64,000 nucleotides of DNA from Marinobacterium marinum. Its GTDB lineage: Bacteria > Pseudomonadota > Gammaproteobacteria > Pseudomonadales > Balneatricaceae. Location: NCBI RefSeq assembly GCF_013868415.1, contig NZ_JACEMT010000030.1, positions 1 to 64,000 on the forward strand, written 5' to 3'. The position numbers were made by a program, and so were the translations under genes. This document shows positions 28,274 through 38,534 of this stretch, one piece after another (position 1 is the stretch's first letter; each line of letters begins with the position of its first letter). The notes beneath the pieces were generated by a model. That model was not told the DNA's origin, did no database searches, and saw nothing but the letters and a program-made list of their open reading frames with translations.

Positions 28274-28301
28274 CTGCAGGCAGCCCGCTGGCTGCCTGCA
28301 G
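28274..28301. terminator. 12-bp perfect hairpin between convergent genes
   Basis: CTGCAGGCAGCC (28274-28285) and GGCTGCCTGCAG (28290-28301) with a CGCT loop, between the end of the 64-residue gene and the end of dacB. It probably serves as a bidirectional stop for both, although no T run is present. Confidence 0.6.
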
Positions 28302-28312
28302 TCGGTCGACCC

Positions 28313-29725
28313 CTAGCCGTTATGGTATATCCACTCCAGCAACGAGCGTTCAAACACGGTAATCGGTGTAGGGCGTTGCATTTTGGCCGGCAGGCTGATG
28401 CCGCTCAGCATCAGGACGAATACATAACGTTCGCCGGATGCGGTGTTAATATAACCGGCCAGGTTGCGGCTTCCGTTAACCGTGCCGCTTTTGGCCTGGA
28501 TCGCACCTTTCAACGGCGGCTTGCGTGTACTGCTGCGGTATTTGAGAGTCCCGTTTTCCCCGGATACCGGCAGGGCCTGGTAGCTGGTCATATCCGGATG
28601 TTTTGCCAGCCATTGCAACAGTTCCGCCAGCTGCCGAGCCTGTAACAGGTTATCCCGGGACAGGCCTGAACCGTCGGTCAGTTTGGCCAGTCCCAGGTCA
28701 ACCCCCGTGCGGGTTTGAATGCTGTGCTTCATGGCGCGGACGCCGCGAGCAAAACTGCCGGGTGTGGAAGCGTCTGCCCCCAGATTTTTGAGTGTCAGGT
28801 CGGCAATCAGGTTGTCGGAATCTTGCAGCATTTCGGTCAGCAGGCCCTGCAACGGGGCCGAGTGGACGCGGGCGGCCTGCTGCCAGTTGTTACCGGTACG
28901 CTCTTCGGCACGGATCTCGCCTCGCAATACAATGCCCAGGCGGCTCAATTCCTGTCGTACGACAGCTTTGCCATGGGCAATGGGGTCGTTAATTGCGAAG
29001 TTGAGTGGCAGGACATCTCTTCGGTTATTGATGCAACCACTCAAGTGGTAGCGGTTGCCGGGGCCGACGCGGGATTCAAGCGTGCACAGGTCGGCCTCAA
29101 TGCGTTCCCGCTCGTATACCATGACATCGGATGTTACTTCGACCGGTTGATGAGCGGGCACAAAGAAGCGGGCCGGTCGATCCACGCCCTGATTGGTCAG
29201 GCTGGCGGCTATGCAGTTGCTTTCCAAGGTGAGGGCAGAGGCCGGTGCGCTGTAGCAGACGCCCAGATTGTTCCAGGGCCAGCCGATGGCGCGGTCGTAG
29301 CCACTGAAGTAGCTGACATCCAGCAGCAGGTCGCCGTCGATTTCACGAATTTTGCGTTGTCGCAGGTGCTTGAGCAACTCGGCCAATTGCTGTCGGCTCA
29401 AGTCGGGCGCTCCACGAAACTCCAGCAGCCAATCACCTTTCCAGCGTCCGTTTTGCTGCTGGCCTCGGTGCCATAAGCGGGTTTCGAAGCGGAAGTCGGT
29501 GCCCAGTTCCAGTTCGGCGGCGGTGGCAGTGAACAGTTTCAGGGTGCTTGCAGGAGGCAGAAAGCGGTCATCACGGTAATGGATTTGCAGGGGGGCACTG
29601 GTGCTGAGCGGTTCCACGACCAAAGCGACCTGGCTGCCCTCGGGGGCCTGGTCAAGAATACTTTTCCAGTCGGCTGCCTGAACGGCGGGTGCCAGAATCA
29701 GGAGGATAAATATGCGCATTAACAT
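28313..29725 (-). CDS. dacB: D-alanyl-D-alanine carboxypeptidase/endopeptidase DacB (PBP4)
   Basis: A periplasmic class C low-molecular-mass penicillin-binding protein that trims D-Ala and cleaves peptide cross-links in peptidoglycan. 470 residues with a cleavable signal peptide (about 1-17, ending AVQA). Active-site motifs are SxxK in PASTLKLFTA, SxN in DSDNLIADL and KTG-type KSGTVNGSRNLAGY. The large insert between the first two motifs is standard for PBP4. Met3 is an alternative start. Divergent from the RND efflux operon. Confidence 0.95.
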   Translation of the reverse strand: MLMRIFILLILAPAVQAADWKSILDQAPEGSQVALVVEPLSTSAPLQIHYRDDRFLPPASTLKLFTATAAELELGTDFRFETRLWHRGQQQNGRWKGDWLLEFRGAPDLSRQQLAELLKHLRQRKIREIDGDLLLDVSYFSGYDRAIGWPWNNLGVCYSAPASALTLESNCIAASLTNQGVDRPARFFVPAHQPVEVTSDVMVYERERIEADLCTLESRVGPGNRYHLSGCINNRRDVLPLNFAINDPIAHGKAVVRQELSRLGIVLRGEIRAEERTGNNWQQAARVHSAPLQGLLTEMLQDSDNLIADLTLKNLGADASTPGSFARGVRAMKHSIQTRTGVDLGLAKLTDGSGLSRDNLLQARQLAELLQWLAKHPDMTSYQALPVSGENGTLKYRSSTRKPPLKGAIQAKSGTVNGSRNLAGYINTASGERYVFVLMLSGISLPAKMQRPTPITVFERSLLEWIYHNG

Positions 29726-29959
29726 ACGAGAACTGTCCCTGGCCGGATTGAGGAAACATCATTGTGCCAGAAGGCATTGTTGGCTGGACAGTCTGAAACA
29801 GTCCTATTTGAGTATTCAGGCCCGGGGCCGAGCCAGAAGAGGGAAGTGAAACATTGATTCTGTAGCGTAAAGAAGTGTAAAAGCCGCTGTCTCCAGGGGA
29901 ACAATCCACTACCATGGGGTTCAGAGGACTGATTCATACTGCATTAATACAGGGAGCTG

Positions 29960-31348
29960 ATGTTGCGCGTTCATCTGTTGTTGCCGGCGCTGGTGCTGTT
30001 AAGTGCCTGCAGTGCACCACCCGAGTTACAAAACCCGACTCCTGAGCTGCCGGCCGCCTGGCAGGCATCAGCTGCCGATACGGCCGACCTGTCCCCGGGC
30101 TGGCTGATTGAGTTGAATGACCCGGTACTGGTGGATCTGGTAGATGAAGCGCTGCAGGGAAACCCCGCGTTGGCGATCGCCCGTCAACAGCTGATTGCTG
30201 CTGAACAGCGTGTTCAGATCACGGGAGCCGATCGTTATCCACAAGTGGCTCTGGAGCTGAGCAGTCGTCGTCAGGAGGATAATGATCGTCGTGACGCGCT
30301 GGATCTTACGCTTGGGTGGACTCTGGATATCTGGGGCAAGCTGGACGCTGATCAACAGGCTTCGGAGCTGGCGCGTGCGGCGGCTGAAGCGGCGTATACG
30401 GAACAGCGTGAAGCGCTGGCTGCTGAGCTGGCGCGAAACTGGTTTGCGCTGCAGGAGGCGCAGTTGCTGTTGCAGCTGTATCGCGAACGTCGTGACAACC
30501 TGCAGCAGAATCTGGAAATTATCGAAGCGGGATATCGACAGGGGTTGAATGAGGCCCTGGATCTGTATTTGGCCCGTAACAACGTGCATGCAGAAGCGGC
30601 CAGATTGACACAGCAGCGGCAGGTACTGGGTGAGCTGCAGCGAGAGCTGGAACGGCTTTTGGGGCGTTACCCGGCAGCGGTTTTGAGTACCGATGCGCGA
30701 TTGCCGATCATTGACACCGAAATACCGGCAGGTCAGCCCGCCGAGATTCTCGTGCGGCGGCCGGATCTGCAGCAGCACTGGCTGGAGTTGTTGGCGGCAG
30801 ATGCCACACTGGCGTCCGCACATCGCGATCGTTTTCCTTCGTTGAGTCTCAATGCCGCCTATGGCGGCAGCAGCGATGCCCTTGGCGATCTGTTGTCCGG
30901 CGGTAACCTGGCCTGGAGTCTGGGGGCATCGCTGGCACAGAGCGTTTTTGATGCCGGACGCAAGTCTGCACGTCAGGAACAGGCCCTGGCGCAGCGCCGC
31001 GAACAGGAACAGCACTGGCTGGATGCGCTCTTTACGGCTTTCGCAGAAGTTGAAAACGCTCTGTCGGCACGGACAGCACTGCAGACACGGCATGCGCTTT
31101 ATCTGCAGGCGGAACAGAATGCCCTGCATGCTGAAACGCTGGCGTTTGAGCAATATCAGCACGGGCTGGAAAGCTATACCACAGTACTCGAAGCACAGCG
31201 TCGTGCGCTGGATGCACAGACCAGCGTGATTAACCTGCGGCGTCAGTTACTGGATAATCGGATTGAAATGCACCGGGCTCTGGGGGGGCGTTTTCACGTA
31301 ATGCCGCCAGCCTCGGCTTTGCAGGTTGAGGAGTTGGAAACACCATGA
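29960..31348 (+). CDS. Outer-membrane efflux lipoprotein (TolC/NodT family)
   Basis: A 462-residue outer-membrane factor that forms the exit duct of a tripartite pump. The lipobox LLSAC ends the signal peptide near Cys17, so the mature protein is acylated. Two OEP repeats of long helices follow, with typical ITGADRYPQVALELS and FPSLSLNAAYGG segments. It is the first gene of a three-gene operon, with its stop overlapping the adaptor start (31345-31348). No regulator gene is adjacent. Confidence 0.9.
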   Translation: MLRVHLLLPALVLLSACSAPPELQNPTPELPAAWQASAADTADLSPGWLIELNDPVLVDLVDEALQGNPALAIARQQLIAAEQRVQITGADRYPQVALELSSRRQEDNDRRDALDLTLGWTLDIWGKLDADQQASELARAAAEAAYTEQREALAAELARNWFALQEAQLLLQLYRERRDNLQQNLEIIEAGYRQGLNEALDLYLARNNVHAEAARLTQQRQVLGELQRELERLLGRYPAAVLSTDARLPIIDTEIPAGQPAEILVRRPDLQQHWLELLAADATLASAHRDRFPSLSLNAAYGGSSDALGDLLSGGNLAWSLGASLAQSVFDAGRKSARQEQALAQRREQEQHWLDALFTAFAEVENALSARTALQTRHALYLQAEQNALHAETLAFEQYQHGLESYTTVLEAQRRALDAQTSVINLRRQLLDNRIEMHRALGGRFHVMPPASALQVEELETP

Positions 31349-32553
31349 TCAAGCGGATACTGCCCCTTATCATTATTGTTGTGCTGGCGGGTGTCAGCTG
31401 GGTGATCTACCTGAATCCGCCCAAGGTGCAACGTGGTGCTCCTCCTCAGGCCAGTCGCATCAGTGTGGACACGCAGGTGTTGGCACCGACTTCGTTCCGA
31501 ATAAGGGTGAAAAGCTACGGTCGTGTGCAGCCGCGCACACAAAGCACGCTGTTGCCTCAGGTGTCGGGACAAATCGTCTGGCTGAACCCCGATTTCAGGG
31601 CGGGGGGATTTTTCGAAAAGGATGAGGAGCTGATCCGGCTGGATAGTCGTGATTATCAGGCCGAGGTTGCCCAGGCTGAAGCCGCACTGATGGAAGCGCG
31701 TCAGTCACTGGCTGAAGAACAGGCGCGCAGTCGGCAGGCGGCGGCCGACTGGGAGCGTCTGGGAAACCGGGGAGAAGCGCCGCCACTGGTGTTGCGCAAG
31801 CCACAGCTGAATGCTGCCCGGGCAACGAAAGCCTCCGCCGAAGCCAAACTGTCGATTGCCCGATTGAATCTGGAACGTACACGTATTCGAGCGCCCTATG
31901 CGGGCCGTATTCTGGAAACCAATGTGGATCTTGGGCAGGTCGTTTCCAGTGGTACCACGCTGGGACAGGTATATGCCGTGGATGTGCTGGAGGTACGCCT
32001 GCCCTTACAGAACAGGGATCTGGCCTACCTGCGCTTGCCGGAAGAGTATCGGGTCGAGGGACAGGAGTCCTTCAAGCCCCGAGTCGAAATTCAATCGGAC
32101 CTGATTCGCCCCGAACGCTGGCAAGGCAGCATTGTACAGACCGAAGGCGCGATCGATGCGACCAGCCGGCAGCTGCATGTGTTGGCGCAGGTGGATGACC
32201 CCTATGGTGAAAAGGCAGTGGATCGGGTGCCACTCAAGGTCGGTCAATATGTTACGGCAATCATTGAGGGCGTCGAAATCGAGCAGGCGTTGCTGATTCC
32301 GAACAGGGCGATCTATCAGGGCAGCTATGTCTATATTGTTGAAGAGGGAGCCTTGCAGCGGCGCGATATTCGCATTGCCTGGCAGGACGAAAATCTGGCG
32401 CTGATCGAAGCGGGGCTGGAGGTCGGCGAGCAGCTGGTATTGACTTCGCTGGGCCAGGTCGTGTCCGGCACCCAGGTACGGGTACGCACGCCTGATGCGG
32501 ACGCAGCCGCGCAGACAGCGGATGCGAAGCCGTCTCGAGGAGACGCATCATGA
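31345..32553 (+). CDS. RND efflux periplasmic adaptor (membrane fusion protein)
   Basis: A 402-residue adaptor linking the inner-membrane pump to the outer-membrane duct. An N-terminal uncleaved or signal helix (about 5-25) is followed by a barrel-sandwich (lipoyl-like) half (LLPQVSGQIVWLN), a helical hairpin at about 105-170 and the returning half (RIRAPYAGRILETNVDLGQV). Beta-barrel and membrane-proximal domains complete it. The last four bases overlap the pump gene. Confidence 0.9.
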   Translation: MIKRILPLIIIVVLAGVSWVIYLNPPKVQRGAPPQASRISVDTQVLAPTSFRIRVKSYGRVQPRTQSTLLPQVSGQIVWLNPDFRAGGFFEKDEELIRLDSRDYQAEVAQAEAALMEARQSLAEEQARSRQAAADWERLGNRGEAPPLVLRKPQLNAARATKASAEAKLSIARLNLERTRIRAPYAGRILETNVDLGQVVSSGTTLGQVYAVDVLEVRLPLQNRDLAYLRLPEEYRVEGQESFKPRVEIQSDLIRPERWQGSIVQTEGAIDATSRQLHVLAQVDDPYGEKAVDRVPLKVGQYVTAIIEGVEIEQALLIPNRAIYQGSYVYIVEEGALQRRDIRIAWQDENLALIEAGLEVGEQLVLTSLGQVVSGTQVRVRTPDADAAAQTADAKPSRGDAS

Positions 32554-35500
32554 TCGCCTGGTTTGCGCGTAACCATGTGGCGGCCAACCTGTTGATGATC
32601 ACCATTCTGTTTACGGGGTTGTTGTCACTGAAGGTGAATATTCCGCTGGAGATATTTCCCAGCTTCGAGCCTGATACCATCAGTGTCCAGATCAACCTGC
32701 GAGGGGCCACACCGGAAGATGCGGAGCTGAGTCTGGCGACTCGGGTGGAAGAGGCTGTCAGTGATCTGGAAGGCGTCAAGGAGTTGCGCAGCCGTTCGGT
32801 TGAAGGTGGTACGCTGGTGACCATTGAAGCGGACAAGGGCTATGATCCGCGTGAATTGCTGGCCGACGTGAAGTCGCGGGTCGATGAAATCGGCACCTTT
32901 CCGTCTGAAGCTGAAGAGCCGGTAATCGCGTTGGCCACTTTCAAGCGCGATGTGATCACGGTTGCGGTATCCGGTGATCTGTCCGAGCAGGAGTTGCGCG
33001 GTTATGCCGAACAGGTACGTGATGACGTGCTGCAGCTGGACGGAGTGACTCAGGCTGAACTGGATGGTGTGCGCAATTACGAAATTGCCATCGAAATCTC
33101 CCAGGACCGGCTGCGCAGCTACGATCTGACGCTGAGTCAGGTGGCGGATCGCATTGCGGCCAGCTCGCTGGACCTGTCGGCAGGCAACATACGTACCGAA
33201 GGCGGCGATATCCTGATTCGCTCCAAGGGGCAGGCGTATAGTCGAGACGAGTTCGAAGCGCTGGTGATCAAGACGCATCCCGACGGCAGCCTTCTGCGCC
33301 TGGGGGATCTGGCCGATGTCACGGACGGTTTTGAAGAAAGTGCGTTACGTACCCGCTTCAACGGTGTGCCGGCTGCCATGATTCAGGTATACCGGGTGGG
33401 TGATCAGAGTGCCATCGCGGTAGCGGACGCGGTCAAGGAATATATTACGAGCCGGCAGTCGGGTTTGCCGCAAGGGCTTAACCTGAGTTACTGGGACGAC
33501 GATTCCGTGGTGGTTAAAAGCCGCATCAACACGCTGCTGACCAACGCAGCTCAGGGGGGAGCGCTGGTATTGCTGTTGCTGACCCTGTTCTTGCGACCTT
33601 CCATCGCCTTTTGGGTTTTTATTGGTATACCGGTCAGTTTCATGGGGGCCTTTCTGGTCATGCCGATGTTCGGCGTGACGCTGAACGTGCTGTCCCTGTT
33701 CGGCTTTATCCTGGTCCTGGGGATTGTGGTTGATGATGCCATTGTGACGGGAGAAAACATCTACAGTCATTTGCGTACGGCCGAATCCGGGCTGCAGGCT
33801 TCGATCAGGGGAACTCAGGAAGTCGCGGTGCCTGTAACCTTCGGGGTGTTGACCACTGTAGCGGCCTTTATGCCGCTCGGTTTTATCGAAGGCATGCGCG
33901 GCGCACTGTTTGCACAAATCCCCGTGGTGGTGATTCCGGTGCTGCTGTTCTCGCTGATCGAATCAAAATTTGTGCTGCCGGCCCATCTCAAGAATCTGAA
34001 GCTGCGCCATGAAAACGTGGACCGACAGGGCAAGTTGGCCAAGCTTCAGCAGGGATTTGCGGATGGATTCGAGCGGGTCATTCTGCGCTATTACCGGCCC
34101 TTGCTGGAAACGGCCGTACGTAATCGCTTGACTACGTTGGCCCTGTTCAGCGGAGTTTTTATTCTGATTCTGGCCATGATCATGAGCGGTTGGAGCCGTT
34201 TCGTCTTTTTCCCCCGTGTGCAGAGCGATACGGCCCGGGCATCTCTGGTCATGCCCAGTGGTACCCCCTTTGAAGTGACCGACCGCTACATTGTACGCAT
34301 GGTGGAAGCGGCGCGTGAGCTGCAGGAAAAATATCGTGATCCGGTCAGTGGTGAAAGTGCCATTCTGAATATCTATTCGACATCCGGTGCAGGCGGCAGC
34401 ACCGAAGAAGGACGGGTACGTTTCGAATTACTGCCTTCAGAGCAGCGTGACGAGAGTATCGGTACGCGTCAGATCGTGCAGGAGTGGCGGACCTTGATTG
34501 GCCCGGTTCCGGGAGCAGAAACGCTGACTTTCAGGGCCGAAATCGGCCGGGCCAGTGATCCGGTTAACGTGCAGCTGCGCTCCAGCCGTGTTGCGGATCT
34601 GGAAGCGATGGCGACCGAAGTGCGGGCGCGGCTGAAAACCTACCCGACCCTGTATGACATCTCGGACAACCTGTCGGACGGCAAGGAAGAATTGCAGCTG
34701 GAGTTGACCGAACAAGCGCATTTGCTGGGCCTGACCCGCAGCGATGTTATCCGTCAGGTGCGACAGAAGTTCTTTGGTATTGAGGTACAGCGAGTACAAC
34801 GTGGTCGTGATGATGTGCGGGTAATGGTGCGGCTGCCGCTGGTCGAGCGCCAGGCTATTTCGGGACTGCGTGATGTCTTGATCAGTACCAGCCAGGGGCA
34901 GGTCCCGCTGGATGCGGTTGCGCGTCTGGTTGCGGGGCAGAGTCCGTCTGCCATCTACCGCATCGATCAGCAGAGGACGGTGAGCGTTGTGGCTGATATG
35001 GACAAGCAGGGCACCAATGCAACGGTTCTGAACCGGGATCTGGATCAGTTCCTGTCCGAGCTGGTGCGTCAGTATCCGGGGGCGTCTTACAGTTTGGAGG
35101 GCGAAGCGCGAGAGCAGCGAGAGTCTTTCGGTTCCATGGCGCTGGGGCTGGCCTTTGTTTTCTTCGTTATTTACAGCCTGTTGGCCATTCCTTTCCGCTC
35201 ATATCTGCAGCCCCTGATCGTGATGTCGGTGATTCCCTTTGGGGCGATCGGCGCCATTATCGGTCACTGGATCATGGGCATGGATCTGACCATCATGAGT
35301 CTGCTGGGGTTGATGGCGCTGATCGGCGTGGTGGTGAACGACAGCCTGGTTCTGGTCGACTTCACCAACAAGCGACGGCGAGAACTGCTGCAGGCGGGTG
35401 AGCACTCGCATTTTGAGGCGACGCGCCAGGCGGTCCTGGTTTCGGGGGTTTCCCGTTTCCGCCCGGTGATGCTGACCTCGCTGACTACCTTTATTGGTTT

Positions 35501-35708
35501 GATGCCGCTGCTGTTTGAAAAGGCGGTACAGGCACAGTTTCTGATTCCGATGGCCGTCTCACTGGGGTTCGGCATTATTTTCGCCACCCTGGTCACGTTG
35601 ATCATGGTACCGGTGAACTTCATGCTGCTGGAGGATCTGCGTCGACTCGGACGTCGCCTTTCCGGCTCGTCCGAATCGGAGCGGACCGAGTCGGTTGGCA
35701 CGCATTGA
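32550..35708 (+). CDS. RND-family efflux pump permease
   Basis: A 1052-residue inner-membrane proton antiporter of the AcrB/MexB superfamily, with 12 membrane spans and two large periplasmic loops. The proton-relay Asp pair lies in TM4 (ILGIVVDDAIVTGENI), and the second half has GVVVNDSLVLVDF. The N-terminus (MIAWFARNHVAANLLMI) resembles the HAE1-like clade often annotated as a hydrophobe or metabolite exporter rather than classical AcrB. The substrate cannot be predicted. It is the last gene of the operon and is convergent with the DUF2339 gene. Confidence 0.93.
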   Translation: MIAWFARNHVAANLLMITILFTGLLSLKVNIPLEIFPSFEPDTISVQINLRGATPEDAELSLATRVEEAVSDLEGVKELRSRSVEGGTLVTIEADKGYDPRELLADVKSRVDEIGTFPSEAEEPVIALATFKRDVITVAVSGDLSEQELRGYAEQVRDDVLQLDGVTQAELDGVRNYEIAIEISQDRLRSYDLTLSQVADRIAASSLDLSAGNIRTEGGDILIRSKGQAYSRDEFEALVIKTHPDGSLLRLGDLADVTDGFEESALRTRFNGVPAAMIQVYRVGDQSAIAVADAVKEYITSRQSGLPQGLNLSYWDDDSVVVKSRINTLLTNAAQGGALVLLLLTLFLRPSIAFWVFIGIPVSFMGAFLVMPMFGVTLNVLSLFGFILVLGIVVDDAIVTGENIYSHLRTAESGLQASIRGTQEVAVPVTFGVLTTVAAFMPLGFIEGMRGALFAQIPVVVIPVLLFSLIESKFVLPAHLKNLKLRHENVDRQGKLAKLQQGFADGFERVILRYYRPLLETAVRNRLTTLALFSGVFILILAMIMSGWSRFVFFPRVQSDTARASLVMPSGTPFEVTDRYIVRMVEAARELQEKYRDPVSGESAILNIYSTSGAGGSTEEGRVRFELLPSEQRDESIGTRQIVQEWRTLIGPVPGAETLTFRAEIGRASDPVNVQLRSSRVADLEAMATEVRARLKTYPTLYDISDNLSDGKEELQLELTEQAHLLGLTRSDVIRQVRQKFFGIEVQRVQRGRDDVRVMVRLPLVERQAISGLRDVLISTSQGQVPLDAVARLVAGQSPSAIYRIDQQRTVSVVADMDKQGTNATVLNRDLDQFLSELVRQYPGASYSLEGEAREQRESFGSMALGLAFVFFVIYSLLAIPFRSYLQPLIVMSVIPFGAIGAIIGHWIMGMDLTIMSLLGLMALIGVVVNDSLVLVDFTNKRRRELLQAGEHSHFEATRQAVLVSGVSRFRPVMLTSLTTFIGLMPLLFEKAVQAQFLIPMAVSLGFGIIFATLVTLIMVPVNFMLLEDLRRLGRRLSGSSESERTESVGTH

Positions 35709-35710
35709 TC

Positions 35711-35738
35711 GGCGGCGGTGTGGTCACGCCGCCGCTTT
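35711..35738. terminator. Hairpin at the end of the RND operon
   Basis: A GC-rich stem with one bulged base (GGCGGCG...GTG against CACGCCGCCGC) is followed by TTTAT on the plus strand, directly after the pump stop. It overlaps the last codons of the opposing DUF2339 gene. Confidence 0.55.
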
Positions 35739-38336
35739 ATAAGACAGCTTCTGATGTAGCCAGGCCAGCCCCAGCAGCGCCAGTCCCAGCCCCATAAAGG
35801 AAGCGACTCGCCACAGCCCGGTCAGGTCGGACATATCGATCAGGAACAGCTTGGCAACCACGACCAGCAGCAGAATCATGCCGCTCTGGTAGAGCGAATG
35901 CTTGCGTAACCAGCTGCCGATGGATAGAGCTGCCGATGCCATGATCAGCCATACCACCGAATAGGTGTAAAGCTCTCCGTTCGGTGTCGGCAGGGACAGG
36001 CTTAGCTGACCCTGCCACAGATGGCGGATTTCCAGAGAGATGAACAGCAGGCTGTTAATGCCGGCGGCCATGGCGGAGTAGCGACCGATGGGAGCTGGCA
36101 GCAGCCGCCAGGCTGCCAGCAACAGAAGAGTCGGCAAGCCATAGCTGAGCAGCAAAACATTCCAGACAGGTGTGGCGCTGACCATACTCGGGTGCCACAG
36201 CGGGTTGTACCACCACAAGATCCAGATCAGATAATTGCCAGCTGCTGCTGCCAGATGCAGGCCGGCGATTACACGATAGAAGGACTGCAGGTACTGACTG
36301 ACGCGCGTTCGCCACAGATACACGCATCCCGCTGTTCCCCAGATCAACGTGTTCAGGCTGGCTTCCAGAAAGCTGTATTCGTGGCGGAAAATATCGCCGT
36401 CATAGAGCCAGTAACGTACTTCGGCGGCCAGTGTCAGAACCAGCAAGTGTGCGGTTGCTCCCTGTAACCAGGCGCTCATTGTGCGGTCATGGCGCAGTAT
36501 CCAGGCAGCCATAGCGGCACAGAGTGTCGAACCACCGTACGTCCACAGCGACCAGTGGGTGCCACTGTCGTAACTCAACAGCCAGGGATTGAAGGTCAGG
36601 CGGCAGATGACAATGGCCAGCAGCAGGCGGATAACCCAAGGCAGCAGCTGCAGGGCATAGCGTTGTTGGAGAGCGGACAGCGAGATCAACTGAACGGCGA
36701 GTGCCAGCGTCAGGGTGGCATCTGAGAGCCAGATAACAGCCGTCAGTGAAAAAGCCAAATGAGCGCTGCTGATCAGCAGGACCCGTATCAAATCGCTGAC
36801 TGCGCCCTGAAGTGCCATGCGGGCCAGTGCCAGGTAGACCATTCCCAGAATCAGGGCGGCACCGCCCCAGGCCCAGTCGGCAGTAAAAGCGGTAAACAGA
36901 TAGTACCCCAGAGCCAGCATCAGCAGGGGCGTCAGGCACCCCAGCCCTGTCCAGAAACCGGGATGAGCAATGCGGCGCTGCAGTAGCCAGGCGGAGCCGA
37001 GTGTATAGAGCAGCGTCAGCATGACGAAACGGGATACCAGATCGGCCTGGGTCGTGTCATTGGGTGGCATGAACAGCACCTGCTCGCCGGAATGGCTGAG
37101 CATGGGGATAACGACTGCCACAGCTGTTGCAAGCAGCATCAGCGCCGGCAGCGGGTTCAGAATCGGGCGGCGGCTGGCGGTCAGCAGTAGAAGAGCTGGC
37201 AACAGCAGTAGCGTCGGGTAACTGCTGGATGGGACGGTTTCCAGCGCCAGGGTGAAGCCCTGTGCCAGAACAATCAGCAGCAGTGTCGGTATGCTGGCCC
37301 AATATCGAGTATTGCGCAGTTGTCGGAGTCGTGACAGCCAGTGTTCATGGGGCGGATCCTGTCGTTGCAGCATCCAGTCGTGGCCGGGTACGGCCAGAAA
37401 CAGGTAGGCCAGTGCCAGCAGGTAAAGCGAGCGCACACCCTCAACAGGCGAGGCAAACAGGCTCAGTAGCCACCAGCCCAGGCTGCCCGTGATGACACCG
37501 AGCCAAAGCCAGCAGCGCCCCACATATCCCAGTAACCAGAGGGAAAACAGCGTCAGAATGCCAATATAGATCAAGGCCAGTTCGATCTGTCCCGAACCGG
37601 TATTGATCAGCAGAGGGACCAGGTAGCCACCCAGCATGCCCAGCGCGGCCAGTACCGGGCCATGTCGCAAGGCCAAGGCAAGGGTAGCGAAGGAGACCAG
37701 AGCCATGGCGGTGAAAATCAGGCCGGGCGAGAGGCTGGACAGTAACTTGAAAGCGGCAAATAGCGCTGCATACAGAATGATGCTGGCACCGCCGGCCAGT
37801 GCCGCGAAAACGTCATTTTGTCCGCGTTGGCGACGGAGCCATTCGGCAGCCGTATGCAGGCCGACACCGGCGAGCAACGATAGAACCACCCGAGCTTCAG
37901 GGCCGAGCAGTCCCTGCTCAATGGAGTAATGAACCATAAACACTCCGGCCAGGCCAACACAGATGCCGCCCAGCCAGATCATCCAGTCGCGTTTCAGGCG
38001 TGTGCCAAATCGCGTCAGCCAGCCGGGCGATGAGGGTGGTGGTGCGGCGGTGCTTTCCCACACAGGTTCTGGCGCGGGCTGGTCAGGCAGGGGGTGAGAC
38101 TCTGGCTCCTGAACGGTTTTCAGCCGGTGCTCGGTTTGCTCACGGTCCTGGTGCTCATTAGCCGATGAGGTCGCGGTGTCCTGAGCCGGTTGTCGTTCCA
38201 GTGTATCCACTCGGGCCTGCAACCGGAACAGCTGTTCGCGCAGCTGGCGGGTCACGAGCCAGGCTCGAATGCCCAAGCCAGCTCCGGCCAGTAAAAACAG
38301 AGGGATGGCTATCAGCCATAGCCAGAGTGCATCCAT
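35724..38336 (-). CDS. DUF2339 giant polytopic membrane protein
   Basis: An 870-residue inner-membrane protein. The N-terminus has a membrane anchor (about 5-30), then a short coiled coil (about 30-55) and a Pro/Glu-rich linker. The remaining 700 residues consist of about two dozen hydrophobic helices. The order and length match DUF2339 family proteins, whose function is unknown. It stands alone on its strand. Confidence 0.85.
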   Translation of the reverse strand: MDALWLWLIAIPLFLLAGAGLGIRAWLVTRQLREQLFRLQARVDTLERQPAQDTATSSANEHQDREQTEHRLKTVQEPESHPLPDQPAPEPVWESTAAPPPSSPGWLTRFGTRLKRDWMIWLGGICVGLAGVFMVHYSIEQGLLGPEARVVLSLLAGVGLHTAAEWLRRQRGQNDVFAALAGGASIILYAALFAAFKLLSSLSPGLIFTAMALVSFATLALALRHGPVLAALGMLGGYLVPLLINTGSGQIELALIYIGILTLFSLWLLGYVGRCWLWLGVITGSLGWWLLSLFASPVEGVRSLYLLALAYLFLAVPGHDWMLQRQDPPHEHWLSRLRQLRNTRYWASIPTLLLIVLAQGFTLALETVPSSSYPTLLLLPALLLLTASRRPILNPLPALMLLATAVAVVIPMLSHSGEQVLFMPPNDTTQADLVSRFVMLTLLYTLGSAWLLQRRIAHPGFWTGLGCLTPLLMLALGYYLFTAFTADWAWGGAALILGMVYLALARMALQGAVSDLIRVLLISSAHLAFSLTAVIWLSDATLTLALAVQLISLSALQQRYALQLLPWVIRLLLAIVICRLTFNPWLLSYDSGTHWSLWTYGGSTLCAAMAAWILRHDRTMSAWLQGATAHLLVLTLAAEVRYWLYDGDIFRHEYSFLEASLNTLIWGTAGCVYLWRTRVSQYLQSFYRVIAGLHLAAAAGNYLIWILWWYNPLWHPSMVSATPVWNVLLLSYGLPTLLLLAAWRLLPAPIGRYSAMAAGINSLLFISLEIRHLWQGQLSLSLPTPNGELYTYSVVWLIMASAALSIGSWLRKHSLYQSGMILLLVVVAKLFLIDMSDLTGLWRVASFMGLGLALLGLAWLHQKLSYKAAA

Positions 38337-38534
38337 TGTCCACCTCGTTCAATTTCCTGCGCGCTTGCTGGCGCGGATAATCCATGCTGCTGACTATACT
38401 GTAAGCGTTGCCTGTGCCAAAGCGGCAGATGTTTCTTCCCTTGGCAGTCAGGGGCGGGAAGTGCGCATCCGTATCTCTTGCCAAAGGCGTTGCAGCCGGT
38501 CAGACTTTGGCGCATCGGTTGAGGGAGAGAATGG